From Desulfovibrio sp. (GTDB lineage: Bacteria; Desulfobacterota; Desulfovibrionia; Desulfovibrionales; Desulfovibrionaceae): a stretch of DNA of 64,000 nt. The notes beneath the pieces are model-generated. The model made no database searches. It was given only the letters and a program-made list of their open reading frames with translations, and was not told where the DNA came from. Below, in pieces: positions 36,455 through 45,200 of this stretch (positions are counted from its first letter, which is position 1; every line of letters starts with the position of its first letter). The stretch is taken from the NCBI GenBank assembly GCA_017396005.1, contig JAFQNG010000097.1, forward strand, positions 38,461 through 102,460, read 5' to 3'. The translations under genes and the position numbers were made by a program.

Positions 36455-37184
36455 GGCTGGTCTCGTCAGCTTCTTCTACAGTCCTGTCAGGACAGGTAAT
36501 ATCGTCTGTACCGGCAGGGGCAGCAGCAGGGATGAGGGCAGGCAGAAGAGGGATAGGCGGCGTCTCTGGCTGTGTCTGATAAGACATTGCCTGAGGCTCA
36601 GCCTGCGGTGCTGGGCTGTCCTGTTCGTCAGTGTCGTTGCGTTCATCCTTGAGGGCCTGTTGTACGAACCAGTCTTCACGGATGCGCCAGGATGCGGCAG
36701 CAGTATAGGCCGGGGAGGAGTAGCCTACCGCGAGAAGCAGTGTCCTTCGGGCGTGTTCCTGCAGGCGGATGAGCAGGGGGGTGAAGTCAGCATCACCGGA
36801 GAGGATGATGAATTCGTCGAAATGGGTGGAGTGGGAGAGGTCATCCATGCAGTCCATGACCAGATGGATGTCCGTGCTGGTCTTGCCACGAGATGTCAGG
36901 GGGGGGCAGTCTATCACCTGGAATGCACTGCGGATAAAGGGATTGCGAAATTCCTGATAGCGTTGCGGATTGAGATAGCACATGCGTTTGAGGATGCGGC
37001 GGCGTACGCCATCGCCATAAAGGATGCGCAGGGCATGGTTTTCCAGCCAGCGCACCCAGCGGTAGGGTGTCAGTCCGAAGGCACGGGCGGCCTCGGCGTC
37101 CTGCTCCAGAAAGCGGATATAAATATTGTCAAAATCCACATACAGTGCGCTGAGAACTTCATCAAAACCACTGAAACGTGCCAT
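36444..37184 (-). CDS. NYN-domain (PIN-like) protein, putative ribonuclease
   Basis: 246 aa. Conserved acidic residues of the NYN/LabA fold are visible: ALYVDFDNIYIRF near the start, TDIHLVMDCMDDL and FIILSGDADFTPL in the middle. The last 75 residues are low-complexity, rich in Pro, Ala, Gln and Glu, and probably disordered. Start ATG 37184 follows GAGG; the TTG four codons earlier is weaker. RNA cleavage is likely from family membership; the target is unknown. Confidence 0.85.
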   Translation of the reverse strand: MARFSGFDEVLSALYVDFDNIYIRFLEQDAEAARAFGLTPYRWVRWLENHALRILYGDGVRRRILKRMCYLNPQRYQEFRNPFIRSAFQVIDCPPLTSRGKTSTDIHLVMDCMDDLSHSTHFDEFIILSGDADFTPLLIRLQEHARRTLLLAVGYSSPAYTAAASWRIREDWFVQQALKDERNDTDEQDSPAPQAEPQAMSYQTQPETPPIPLLPALIPAAAPAGTDDITCPDRTVEEADETSRDQ

Positions 37185-37387
37185 AGGGAACCTCAAAAAA
37201 TATAATGTTTATCAGTGAGTGGAAAATAGTAGGCTCTTGTTTCCTGCAAGGCAAGGGGCAGACTTGAATTTGCTGCAGGAGGCGGCTATACTTGCATGAT
37301 TCATATTGTTTGCTGCCGGGGGTGGTCAGCCCTGCAGTCTGCCGGAAATCGGTGTCATTGAAAGCCGTAGAGCGCCGTAGAGGGTGT

Positions 37388-38737
37388 ATGCGGGATTATC
37401 TTGCAAGAGCGTGTGAGCCGTTCAAGATACGCCTGGCCGTCTGTCGGGAGATGCACAGACAGTCGCCGGGAGAATTCTGGTACGGTTGTCTTTTCTGGTC
37501 GTTCTGGTCCTCGCTGGCTGTCTTCCCCATAGGCTATGGCATGCGTGAAGTCATGCCACTGCTTTGCCTGGCTTTTTTGCTCCTCTACTATCGCCATGAA
37601 TGGCAAAACAGCGTCTGGCGCCGTCTGGCGATCAAGCCGTTGTTCTACTGCCTCTGGCTGATGATCGCCATCGGCATTTTTTGCTCGGAGAATGTTTTCG
37701 CATCGCTCTGGCATGCGGGCACTGGTATCAACAAGGGTTTTATCCTGCCCATCATTGCCATGGAATGTGTACGCAGTGAAAAGGATCTGCGGCGTCTGGT
37801 CTGGGCCTGTGTGGCAGCCTGTTTCTGGCAGGGGGTAGACGGTGTATGGCAGGCTTTGACGGGGCGGGATTTCATCATGGGCTACACCATGAACAGCGGA
37901 CGCCTGACAGGCAGTCTCGGCGATTACACGGTAGGTAACTATATTGCCCTGGCCCTGATCCCATCCTTTGCTCTCTGGCATATTCTGCGCCGTCAGCTGG
38001 ACGCTGTTGCCAGTGCCTTCCTCTGGCTGGCGGTACTGCTCCCGGCATTTTTCCTCCTGCAGGGGGCGGCAGCGCGCAGCGGCATACTGGCGGTGGCCGC
38101 AAGTCTGGGGCTCTGGGCCTTTTTGCGGCGTCAGCGCTTTGACTGGAGGCTGATTCTGTGGCCCATGCCGGTCTTTGCCCTCTTTGCCTGCTGGCAGCCA
38201 CGGCGTATGAGCCTTGAGCAGTTCATCGACGATGGTCGCTGGAGCCTCTGGGAGTTGGGCTGGCGCGTTTTTCTGGAGCATCCCTGGCTGGGGGCCGGGG
38301 CAGGGCAGTACAATACAGCCTTTCGCTCTCTGGGGCTGACGCCAGAGAAAGACGTCATTACCATCAGCCATCCCCACAATCTCTACCTGGATATGCTCTA
38401 TGCCCACGGTCTGGTAGGCTTCTGTCTGGGCATGACTTTTCTTCTGGGTTTTCTCTGGTGGGGCTACAGGCGTATTCGTTCGGGTGTGCTGGCCGAATAT
38501 GCCAGCAGGGCCAGCAGTCTGTACTGGCGGTTGGCGGCCTGGTTCTGGCTGGGCTATGCGGGCTGGCTGGTCAACGGCATCTTCGGGCACAATTTCTACC
38601 GCATCTGGTGGCTGGCGTTGGCCATGTGCCATCTGGGCATCATGATAGGTGCTGTCGTCAATGGCCCGCAGATCAGTGCTGCTCCCCGCACATCTCTTCA
38701 AAAGGGGTCTGAACTTCACGATTCCGCAACAGATTGA
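37388..38737 (+). CDS. O-antigen ligase/polymerase-like membrane protein
   Basis: 449 aa with about ten to twelve membrane helices. The Wzy_C/WaaL region is visible in RSGILAVAASLG, then a long periplasmic part ending HPWLGAGAGQYNTAFRSLG and ISHPHNLYLDMLYAHGLVG, with the essential His and Arg of the ligase family. It joins O-antigen from its lipid carrier to lipid A-core, or polymerises it. ATG 37388 has AGAGGG upstream. The 3' end overlaps thyX convergently by 65 bp. Confidence 0.87.
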   Translation: MRDYLARACEPFKIRLAVCREMHRQSPGEFWYGCLFWSFWSSLAVFPIGYGMREVMPLLCLAFLLLYYRHEWQNSVWRRLAIKPLFYCLWLMIAIGIFCSENVFASLWHAGTGINKGFILPIIAMECVRSEKDLRRLVWACVAACFWQGVDGVWQALTGRDFIMGYTMNSGRLTGSLGDYTVGNYIALALIPSFALWHILRRQLDAVASAFLWLAVLLPAFFLLQGAAARSGILAVAASLGLWAFLRRQRFDWRLILWPMPVFALFACWQPRRMSLEQFIDDGRWSLWELGWRVFLEHPWLGAGAGQYNTAFRSLGLTPEKDVITISHPHNLYLDMLYAHGLVGFCLGMTFLLGFLWWGYRRIRSGVLAEYASRASSLYWRLAAWFWLGYAGWLVNGIFGHNFYRIWWLALAMCHLGIMIGAVVNGPQISAAPRTSLQKGSELHDSATD

Positions 38738-39470
38738 GTGCTTCGTCCCTGGTAGGCATATGCCCTTTGCAGCGTACGTTCTGCAGGCTGTTTTCAGGGC
38801 AGTAGCCCAGTTGTGCACAGCTGGGGCCCGCGCCTTCAAAGAGATCTGGCGCAGCATTACGGCACAGGCGCAGCATTTTCCAGGCAAGATCGCGTATCTC
38901 GGCCTGTGCGTTACGGCAGCAGCGTATGGAAAACCAGTCGTGCAGGGCATGCGCGTTCATGCCGATGATACCCTTGAATTCTGTAGCCTGAGGTTTGAGG
39001 TAGCGCAACTCCTCTTCAGGCAGACCCTGAGCAAGACCGGCGTCATACCACTGTCGTGTCAGATCGGCCAGCTCCCGTCCGCTGAGCTGTACCGTGTGAC
39101 CGTCAGGCAAAGTGACAGCAGTGGTAAAATCTGCCACACGAGAGGGGTAGACCACTGAGAAGCGCCGCTTGCCGCCCAGTTCGGCCCGGCCGGATTTGAT
39201 GAGGTAGGAGGCCAGACGTTTGCGTACCAGTTGCGTCTCGGTGACGCGTGAATATCCTTCGACAGCGAAAATGAAGAAATCGAACTCCAGGGCGGCCCTG
39301 TGACCGCTTGACAGGATGTTGCGTACGATCTGTCTGGAGTAGGGCGAAGCTACGATTTCTTCCAGCTCGCGCTCACTGCGCACGAAACGGGCCGCAATGT
39401 CGGTATATATCTTTCCACCACCAGCCAGAAGCAACACCTTGCCATTGCCGGTAAATTTTTCGTCAAGCAT
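38673..39470 (-). CDS. thyX: Flavin-dependent thymidylate synthase ThyX, atypical motif
   Basis: 265 aa. ThyX methylates dUMP using FAD and methylene-tetrahydrofolate. Recognisable parts are SSGHRAALEFDFFIFAVEGYSR, ETQLVRKRLASYLIKSGR and the C-terminal IIGMNAHALHDWFSIRCCRNAQAEIRD, each split here from its neighbours. The usual RHRxxS signature reads RKRLAS, so the central histidine is replaced by lysine. A Cys-rich tail (GPSCAQLGYCPENSLQNVRC) is unusual. Family call is good; activity with the changed motif is less certain. Confidence 0.85.
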   Translation of the reverse strand: MLDEKFTGNGKVLLLAGGGKIYTDIAARFVRSERELEEIVASPYSRQIVRNILSSGHRAALEFDFFIFAVEGYSRVTETQLVRKRLASYLIKSGRAELGGKRRFSVVYPSRVADFTTAVTLPDGHTVQLSGRELADLTRQWYDAGLAQGLPEEELRYLKPQATEFKGIIGMNAHALHDWFSIRCCRNAQAEIRDLAWKMLRLCRNAAPDLFEGAGPSCAQLGYCPENSLQNVRCKGHMPTRDEALNLLRNREVQTPFEEMCGEQH

Positions 39471-39509
39471 GGCTTTACTCCTGAATCATCAATCTACATA
39501 GCACGGAGA

Positions 39510-39545
39510 TTGACAAAAAACCATTTTGTGGCTATTTTGCCAAAA
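39510..39545 (+). promoter_or_regulatory. Promoter and ArsR-type operator upstream of arsR
   Basis: TTGACA (39510-39515), 17-bp spacer, TATTTT (39533-39538). The -10 sits inside the partial palindrome TTTGTGGC-TATTTT-GCCAAAA (39525-39545), similar to the perfect site before the permease. Binding would block polymerase, so the repressor likely autoregulates. Confidence 0.6.
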
Positions 39546-39557
39546 AGTCAATAATAT

Positions 39558-39884
39558 ATGGACGACGACTACAAACGCTATATCGCGGCGCAAGCCAGAA
39601 TTTTCAAAGCTCTCGGTCATCCCAGCCGTCTGCTCATGGTTGATGTCCTGCGCAGGGGCGAGAAATGTGTATGCGACCTGCAGGCACTGGTGGGCGATGA
39701 TATTTCTACTGTCTCCAAGCATCTTTCCGTATTGCGTGATGCTGGCGTCGTGAGCAGTGAAAAGCGTGGCACAAGCATGTACTATCGTTTGACATTGGGA
39801 TGTCTGGATAACTTCCTGGCCTGCACCGGTGCCCTGATAGAGCAGCGGGTACTTTCTCAGGTCAGGATGATCAAGGCAAAATAA
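39558..39884 (+). CDS. ArsR/SmtB-family metal-responsive repressor
   Basis: 108-aa winged-helix repressor. Metal-binding CVCDLQ in the alpha-3 position (residues 37-42, as ELCVCDL of ArsR) indicates thiolate sensing of As(III), Cd or similar. DISTVSKHLSVLRDAGVV is the recognition helix. It is followed by a permease gene, with matching operator-like palindromes before both, so it probably controls metal export. Confidence 0.92.
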   Translation: MDDDYKRYIAAQARIFKALGHPSRLLMVDVLRRGEKCVCDLQALVGDDISTVSKHLSVLRDAGVVSSEKRGTSMYYRLTLGCLDNFLACTGALIEQRVLSQVRMIKAK

Positions 39885-39900
39885 TTTTTTTTGTTCTATA

Positions 39901-39918
39901 TTTGGCTTATTTGCCAAA
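39901..39918 (+). promoter_or_regulatory. Perfect ArsR-type operator before the permease
   Basis: TTTGGC-TTATTT-GCCAAA is a perfect 6-6-6 palindrome 26 bp before the permease start. The related half-sites before arsR at 39530-39545 suggest one repressor acts at both. Confidence 0.55.
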
Positions 39919-39943
39919 AAGGAAATATATGAAGGAGAAGCCC

Positions 39944-41131
39944 ATGTCAGAACATTCTTCCAGACCTGTCGTGAAAAAGCAGCCTTCGTTTTCCATCCCC
40001 AGGGCGGACGAGGCCATGACCTGTTGCTGTGCCGGACAGCGCCCGACAAACAGCATTGGCACTGATGATGGAGACAAGACATGGAATATCCGCTATATTT
40101 TTCTTCTCCTGGTTTTCAGTGCTGTCTGGTGGCTGCTTTATCAGGGCATTTCGCCTTTTGCCAACTGGTTGGTCTACAAGCTGCTTTCCCTTGAGGCGTC
40201 TTCGCAGGGTGGAGCCGCCCTGGCTTTTTTTCTCTATGATACGGCAAAGATCCTGTTGCTGCTGGTGGCCCTCATCTACGGTATCAGCTGGTTGCGCGCC
40301 TCCTTACGGATGGAGCGCATCAGGGAGGTCCTTGCAGGCAGGGGGCGTGCTCCGGGCTATGTTTTCGCTGCCCTCTTCGGGGCAGTGACACCCTTCTGTT
40401 CGTGTTCCAGTGTGCCGCTTTTTCTGGGTTTCACGTCTGCCGGTATCCCTGTGGGTATCGCCATGGCCTTTCTGATCACATCTCCTCTCATCAATGAGAT
40501 AGCGATCGTTTTACTGTGGAACCTGCTGGGCTGGAAATTTGCCGTCATCTATGTGAGTACGGGCATGATGGCAGGCATACTTGGCGGTCTGCTCATGGAT
40601 GTTGTCAGGGCCGGACGCTGGTTGCAGCCCGATATACTGGAAGGCGCACACAAGACGCAGGGCCTGCAGGAGCTCAAGCCGGGCGAAAAAAGACGCCATC
40701 TGACCCTGCGGCAGCGGCATCGCTTTGCCTGGGGTGAGATGTGCGGTATCCTGCATCGTATCTGGCTATGGGTCGTCACTGGCGTGGCGGCCGGTGCTGT
40801 CCTGCACGGTTTTGTGCCCGAAGACTGGTTTGCAGCATATTTCAGTGCTCATGACTGGTGGACAGTACCTGCTGCCGTACTGATGGGCATTCCCCTGTAC
40901 TCCAATGTCAGCGCCATCGTCCCGGTCATGGAAAGTCTCTTGCTCAAGGGCTTACCGTTGGGGACCACACTGGCCTTCTGCATGAGTTCCGTGGCTGCAA
41001 GCATCCCGGAGTTCATCATGCTGCACCGCATCATGACTTTCAGGTTACAAGCTCTGTTCATCGTGTACCTGTGGGTGGTATTCACACTGGCAGGCTGGCT
41101 CTTCAACAGTCTGCAAACATATCTGCTCTGA
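39944..41131 (+). CDS. ArsP/SO_0444-type permease (two-TM-bundle, DUF318)
   Basis: 395 aa, about eight to ten membrane helices in two halves. The family motif VTPFCSCSSVPLFLGFTSAGIP is unmistakable, and MTCCCAG near the N-terminus adds a soft-metal binding triad. Known relatives export organoarsenicals (ArsP) or Cu/Zn (SO_0444). ATG 39944 is chosen for GGAGAAG upstream; the ORF extends 14 codons further upstream without RBS. ArsR regulation points to metal or arsenic resistance. Confidence 0.88.
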   Translation: MSEHSSRPVVKKQPSFSIPRADEAMTCCCAGQRPTNSIGTDDGDKTWNIRYIFLLLVFSAVWWLLYQGISPFANWLVYKLLSLEASSQGGAALAFFLYDTAKILLLLVALIYGISWLRASLRMERIREVLAGRGRAPGYVFAALFGAVTPFCSCSSVPLFLGFTSAGIPVGIAMAFLITSPLINEIAIVLLWNLLGWKFAVIYVSTGMMAGILGGLLMDVVRAGRWLQPDILEGAHKTQGLQELKPGEKRRHLTLRQRHRFAWGEMCGILHRIWLWVVTGVAAGAVLHGFVPEDWFAAYFSAHDWWTVPAAVLMGIPLYSNVSAIVPVMESLLLKGLPLGTTLAFCMSSVAASIPEFIMLHRIMTFRLQALFIVYLWVVFTLAGWLFNSLQTYLL

Positions 41132-41214
41132 GCTTGCTGTATGGAGGCATGCTTCGTATACTTGCAGTCGTAATCGTGTGAGGTCTGCGGCAAAGCCATA
41201 GCGGAGGAAACGGC

Positions 41215-42186
41215 ATGCTGGTCATTACTGGCGGGGCAGGGTTTATAGGCAGTGTGCTCGTACGGCAGTTGAATGCTGCCGGGCGGGATGACATCATTGT
41301 TGTGGATAATCTGGCCAGTACTGAAAAATGGCGCAATCTGGTCAAGGCCCGTTATGCGGATTATCTGCAGCGTGAACGTTTTCTTGATCTTTTCCAGCGT
41401 GATGCTCTGCCCTGGCGGGTGGAGGCAGTGGTTCATCTGGGGGCCTGTTCTTCCACGACTGAGCGCGATGCTGACTTCCTGATGGAAAACAATTTTCATT
41501 ACAGTCGGGATCTGTGCCGTTTTGCCCTGGACAGAGGTGCGCGTTTCATCAATGCCAGTTCTGCTGCCACCTATGGTGACGGCAGCAGGGGCTTCAGTGA
41601 TGATCCGGCACAAATATCACAGCTGAAGCCACTGAACATGTATGGCTATTCCAAGCAGCTTTTCGACCTGTGGTTTTTACGGCACGGCCTTGAGACAGAC
41701 GTGGTCAGTCTCAAGTTTTTCAACGTCTATGGCCCCAATGAATACCACAAGGGTCCCATGCAAAGCGTGGTCGTCAAGGCCTTCCGGCAGATAGGTGAGG
41801 GTGGGCGCCTGCGCCTTTTCAAGTCTGATGTGTCTGGTCTGGCTGATGGTGAACAGAAACGTGACTTTGTGTACGTCAAGGATTGTGCGGCACTGATGCT
41901 CTGGCTGCTGGAGACGCCTTCTGTGAACGGCATCTTCAATGTGGGAACAGGGCAGGCCCGCAGTTTCAATGATCTGGGCCGTGCCGTCTTTGCCGCCATG
42001 GGTCGTCCCTGTGCCATTGACTATGTGGATATGCCTGCCGAACTGCACGGCAAGTACCAAAGTTATACCTGCGCTGACATGACACGCCTCAGAGCCACGG
42101 GCTGCCCTGTACGTTTTGCATCCTTGGAGGAAGGCGTAGACGATTATGTACGCTGCCATCTGGCACAGGATGACGCGTATGTATAG
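41215..42186 (+). CDS. hldD: ADP-L-glycero-D-manno-heptose-6-epimerase
   Basis: 323-aa short-chain dehydrogenase making ADP-L,D-heptose for the LPS core. NADP-binding ITGGAGFIGSVLVRQLN at the start, catalytic YGYSKQLFD (YxxxK), and FFNVYGPNEYHKGPMQSVV are HldD-specific. It confirms a Gram-negative LPS with heptose core. SD GGAGG at -12. Confidence 0.95.
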   Translation: MLVITGGAGFIGSVLVRQLNAAGRDDIIVVDNLASTEKWRNLVKARYADYLQRERFLDLFQRDALPWRVEAVVHLGACSSTTERDADFLMENNFHYSRDLCRFALDRGARFINASSAATYGDGSRGFSDDPAQISQLKPLNMYGYSKQLFDLWFLRHGLETDVVSLKFFNVYGPNEYHKGPMQSVVVKAFRQIGEGGRLRLFKSDVSGLADGEQKRDFVYVKDCAALMLWLLETPSVNGIFNVGTGQARSFNDLGRAVFAAMGRPCAIDYVDMPAELHGKYQSYTCADMTRLRATGCPVRFASLEEGVDDYVRCHLAQDDAYV

Positions 42187-42219
42187 GAGCCAATAAAACG
42201 AAAATCTGTTATTGCAAGC

Positions 42220-42255
42220 AAAGGCCACTCCACCATTATGGGTAGAGCGGCCTTT
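42220..42255. terminator. Inverted repeat between convergent hldD and the glycogen fusion gene
   Basis: AAAGGCC (42220-42226) pairs with GGCCTTT (42249-42255), with an inner CTC/GAG pairing. Only short T-runs follow on either strand, so it is a weak bidirectional terminator. Confidence 0.4.
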
Positions 42256-42280
42256 GACGTGTTCAGATATATGCCGGTTT

Positions 42281-45200
42281 CTATGCCCAGAGCACCAGGC
42301 CGCTGTCCAGGATGGTGGACTGTCCCTTGCAGACAGGGATAACCCGTATGCCGTAGCGATACTGACCATTGTGTGAGGGAGTATAGCTGGCAGAGTAGTT
42401 CATGCCACCGTCGCCATGGTCTGCCGGGCGCGGTTCCAGGCGCAGGACTTCCGGTTTGCTGCGGAAGTTGCCATTATGGTAGCAGCGCCCGATGACCAGC
42501 TGCACCTGAATTTCTTCCACTTTCATTTCTCCCAGATGCAGATGCAGGCGCACATGGATGGGCTCACCGCAGGTCATGGTATTGCCCTTGGCCCCGCTGA
42601 TAATAATTTCTTCCAGCTTGAGGGTGCCGAAACGGGCAGGTACCTCGGCCTGCCAGGCAGCCACATTTTTGCACAGGGCCCAGTCGTTTTCTGCAAGCTG
42701 ATCGCGTCGTCTGGCTGCAGGCAGATAGGCTTCACGCGCATAGTCTGTCAGCATGCGATTACTGCTGTACATGGCCGTCAGGCTCTTGAGAGAGCGTTTG
42801 GACATGGCTATCCAGTTGGCAGGCAGGCCTGCCGGATTCAGATCGTAGTACAGCGGGGCCACAGCGCCTTCCAGCAGCTTGTACAGGGCTTCGGCATCGT
42901 CATAATCATTCTGTTTGTCGTCGGGCAGTTCCGTCGTGAGAACAGGTCCGATAGTCCAGCCGTTTTCACGGTTATACCCTTCGCACCACCAGCCGTCAGA
43001 AATACTCAGATTGATGCCGCCATTGACCGGCAGTTTCATGCCGCTGGTACCTGAAGCTTCGTGCGGGCGACGCGGGGTATTCAGCCAGACGTCGCACCCC
43101 TGTGAAAGCAGACGCGATGTCGCCAGGCTGTAGTTTTCCATAAAGAATATTCTGCCCAGGAAGCGTTCATCCCGGCTCAGCCGCAGAACTTCCTGGATCA
43201 GGTTGATGCCCGCCTCATCAGCCGGGTGGGCCTTGCCTGCAAAAACCAGGCAGACAGGCCGTTTGGGATCGTTGAGAATGCGCGCTAGACGGTCAGGGTC
43301 AGCAAAAAGCAGTGTGGCACGTTTGTAGGGCGCAAAGCGTCTGGCAAAGCCGATGATGAGGGTGTCTGGCCTGAGCGGGAGCTCCATTCGCTGCCGTGCC
43401 TCCGGCCCCAGCTGGAATTTTTGTGCAAAGGCAGGGATGCCCGCACGCAGGGCTGAGAGCAGATTTTCCTTCTGCGCCATGCGCGTACTCCAGTAGAGCT
43501 CATCGGGGATCTGATCAACCTTGTCCCAGACAGGGTCATCAGGTTTGGCCTGTATCCAGTCCGGCCCCAGGTACTGGTCAAGCAGGGCGTTCATATGGAT
43601 GCCGACGTAGGAGGGCGTATGGATGCCGTTGGTCACGTGGGTGATGGGCGTTTCGGCCAGGGGCAGGCTTTTCCAGAGCTTGTTCCACATATGGCGCGAC
43701 ACTTCACCGTGCATGCGGCTGACGCCGTTGGCCCAGGAGGAAAGGCGCAGGGCCAGAACAGTCATTTCAAAGGAATGACTGTTGCCGCCCTCCATCTGCC
43801 CCAGCTGTACGAACTGCTGCCAGGAGAGGCCGAGATTGGCAGCGATGCTGCGGAAATAGCGCTCCACAAGATCCAGGGAGAAGGATTCATTGCCCGCAGG
43901 CACGGGCGTATGTGTGGTGAAGACAGTATTGGAGCGTACCCGCACTGTAGCTTCTTCATAGCTCATGCCCATGGCCATGCATTCCTGCAGTCGCTCGATG
44001 ACCAGGAAGGCCGAATGCCCTTCATTCATATGATAGACATGGGGCGTCAGGCCCAAGGCACGGATCATGCGCAGACCGCCCATGCCCAGGAGTATTTCCT
44101 GCAGAAGGCGGATTTCACGGTTGGCCTCGTACAGCCGATCAGTAATATGGCGGTCTTCCTCGGTATTGCGCTGACTGTCCGTATCCAGCAGATAGAGGGG
44201 TACACGCCCTACCTGTATTTTCCATATCTTGGCGTAAAGGATGCGCCCGGGCAGCTCCAGATGCACATAAAGGGCTTCGCCGGCATGGTCGCAGACCTGT
44301 TCTATGGGCAGATGGTCCTGCCTGTTAACAGGGTAGGTGGCTATCTGGCGGCCATGAGCATCAATAACCTGTTGAAAATAGCCGTTTTTGTAAAGCAGAC
44401 CTATACCGATGAGTGGGATGGCCAGGTCAGAAGCAGACTTGAGGTGATCTCCTGAAAGCACACCAAGGCCACCGGAATAGATGGGCACAGACTCGTTGAT
44501 GCCGTATTCGGTAGAAAAGTAGGCGATGGGATGCTGCGGTGTCACATGCTCGCTCATGGCCTGCGGCGGTTCAGACATATAGGTATCGAATTCGGCAAGC
44601 ACACTGTCGTAAGTGCGCATGTATTCTTCATTATAGATCAGATAGTTGAGGCGTTTGCCGTCTACCTCCTCCAGCATGCGGATGGGATTGTGGCATTTGG
44701 CCCAGAGCTGGGGGTTGAGGCCCATGAAAAGGGCCTTGGCCTTATCGCTCCAGCACCACCAGAGGTTGCGCGAAAGGTCACGCAGGCGTTCCAGAGCCGG
44801 CGGTATTTCAGCCACAGCCATGATAGGCCGCAGGAAGGGCGTAGCCGACGAGGAAGCCGTCAGCACACGACTCATGCCGGTACCTTCTTCCTCCTCACCG
44901 TCAATGCGGAGGGTGGCTATTTCCAGTGCTTTTTCGAAAGCCTGGAGATAGTGGCTGAAAAAATAGCTCCAGGAGGTATGTTCGGTCAGAGTCCTGGCTT
45001 TTTTTCGCCACTGGGCCAGAGTGTCTTCCGGGCAGGTGGCGGCGTCCACAATATTCTGATGCAGGCTGATGACGCTTTGCTTATCGTTGAAGCCGCGTCT
45101 TGGCATGACCAGAACGCCGGTCTTGTTCTGATCTTCTTTCTGAGCAAATTCACGCACCCACATGCCGAAACCAGACAGGTCAGTGGTCAGCGTAGGTACA

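Noticed and set aside
37355-38950. 531-codon minus-strand frame over the O-antigen ligase gene
   Set aside because: The plus-strand protein has clear membrane helices and ligase motifs; the antisense frame has none.
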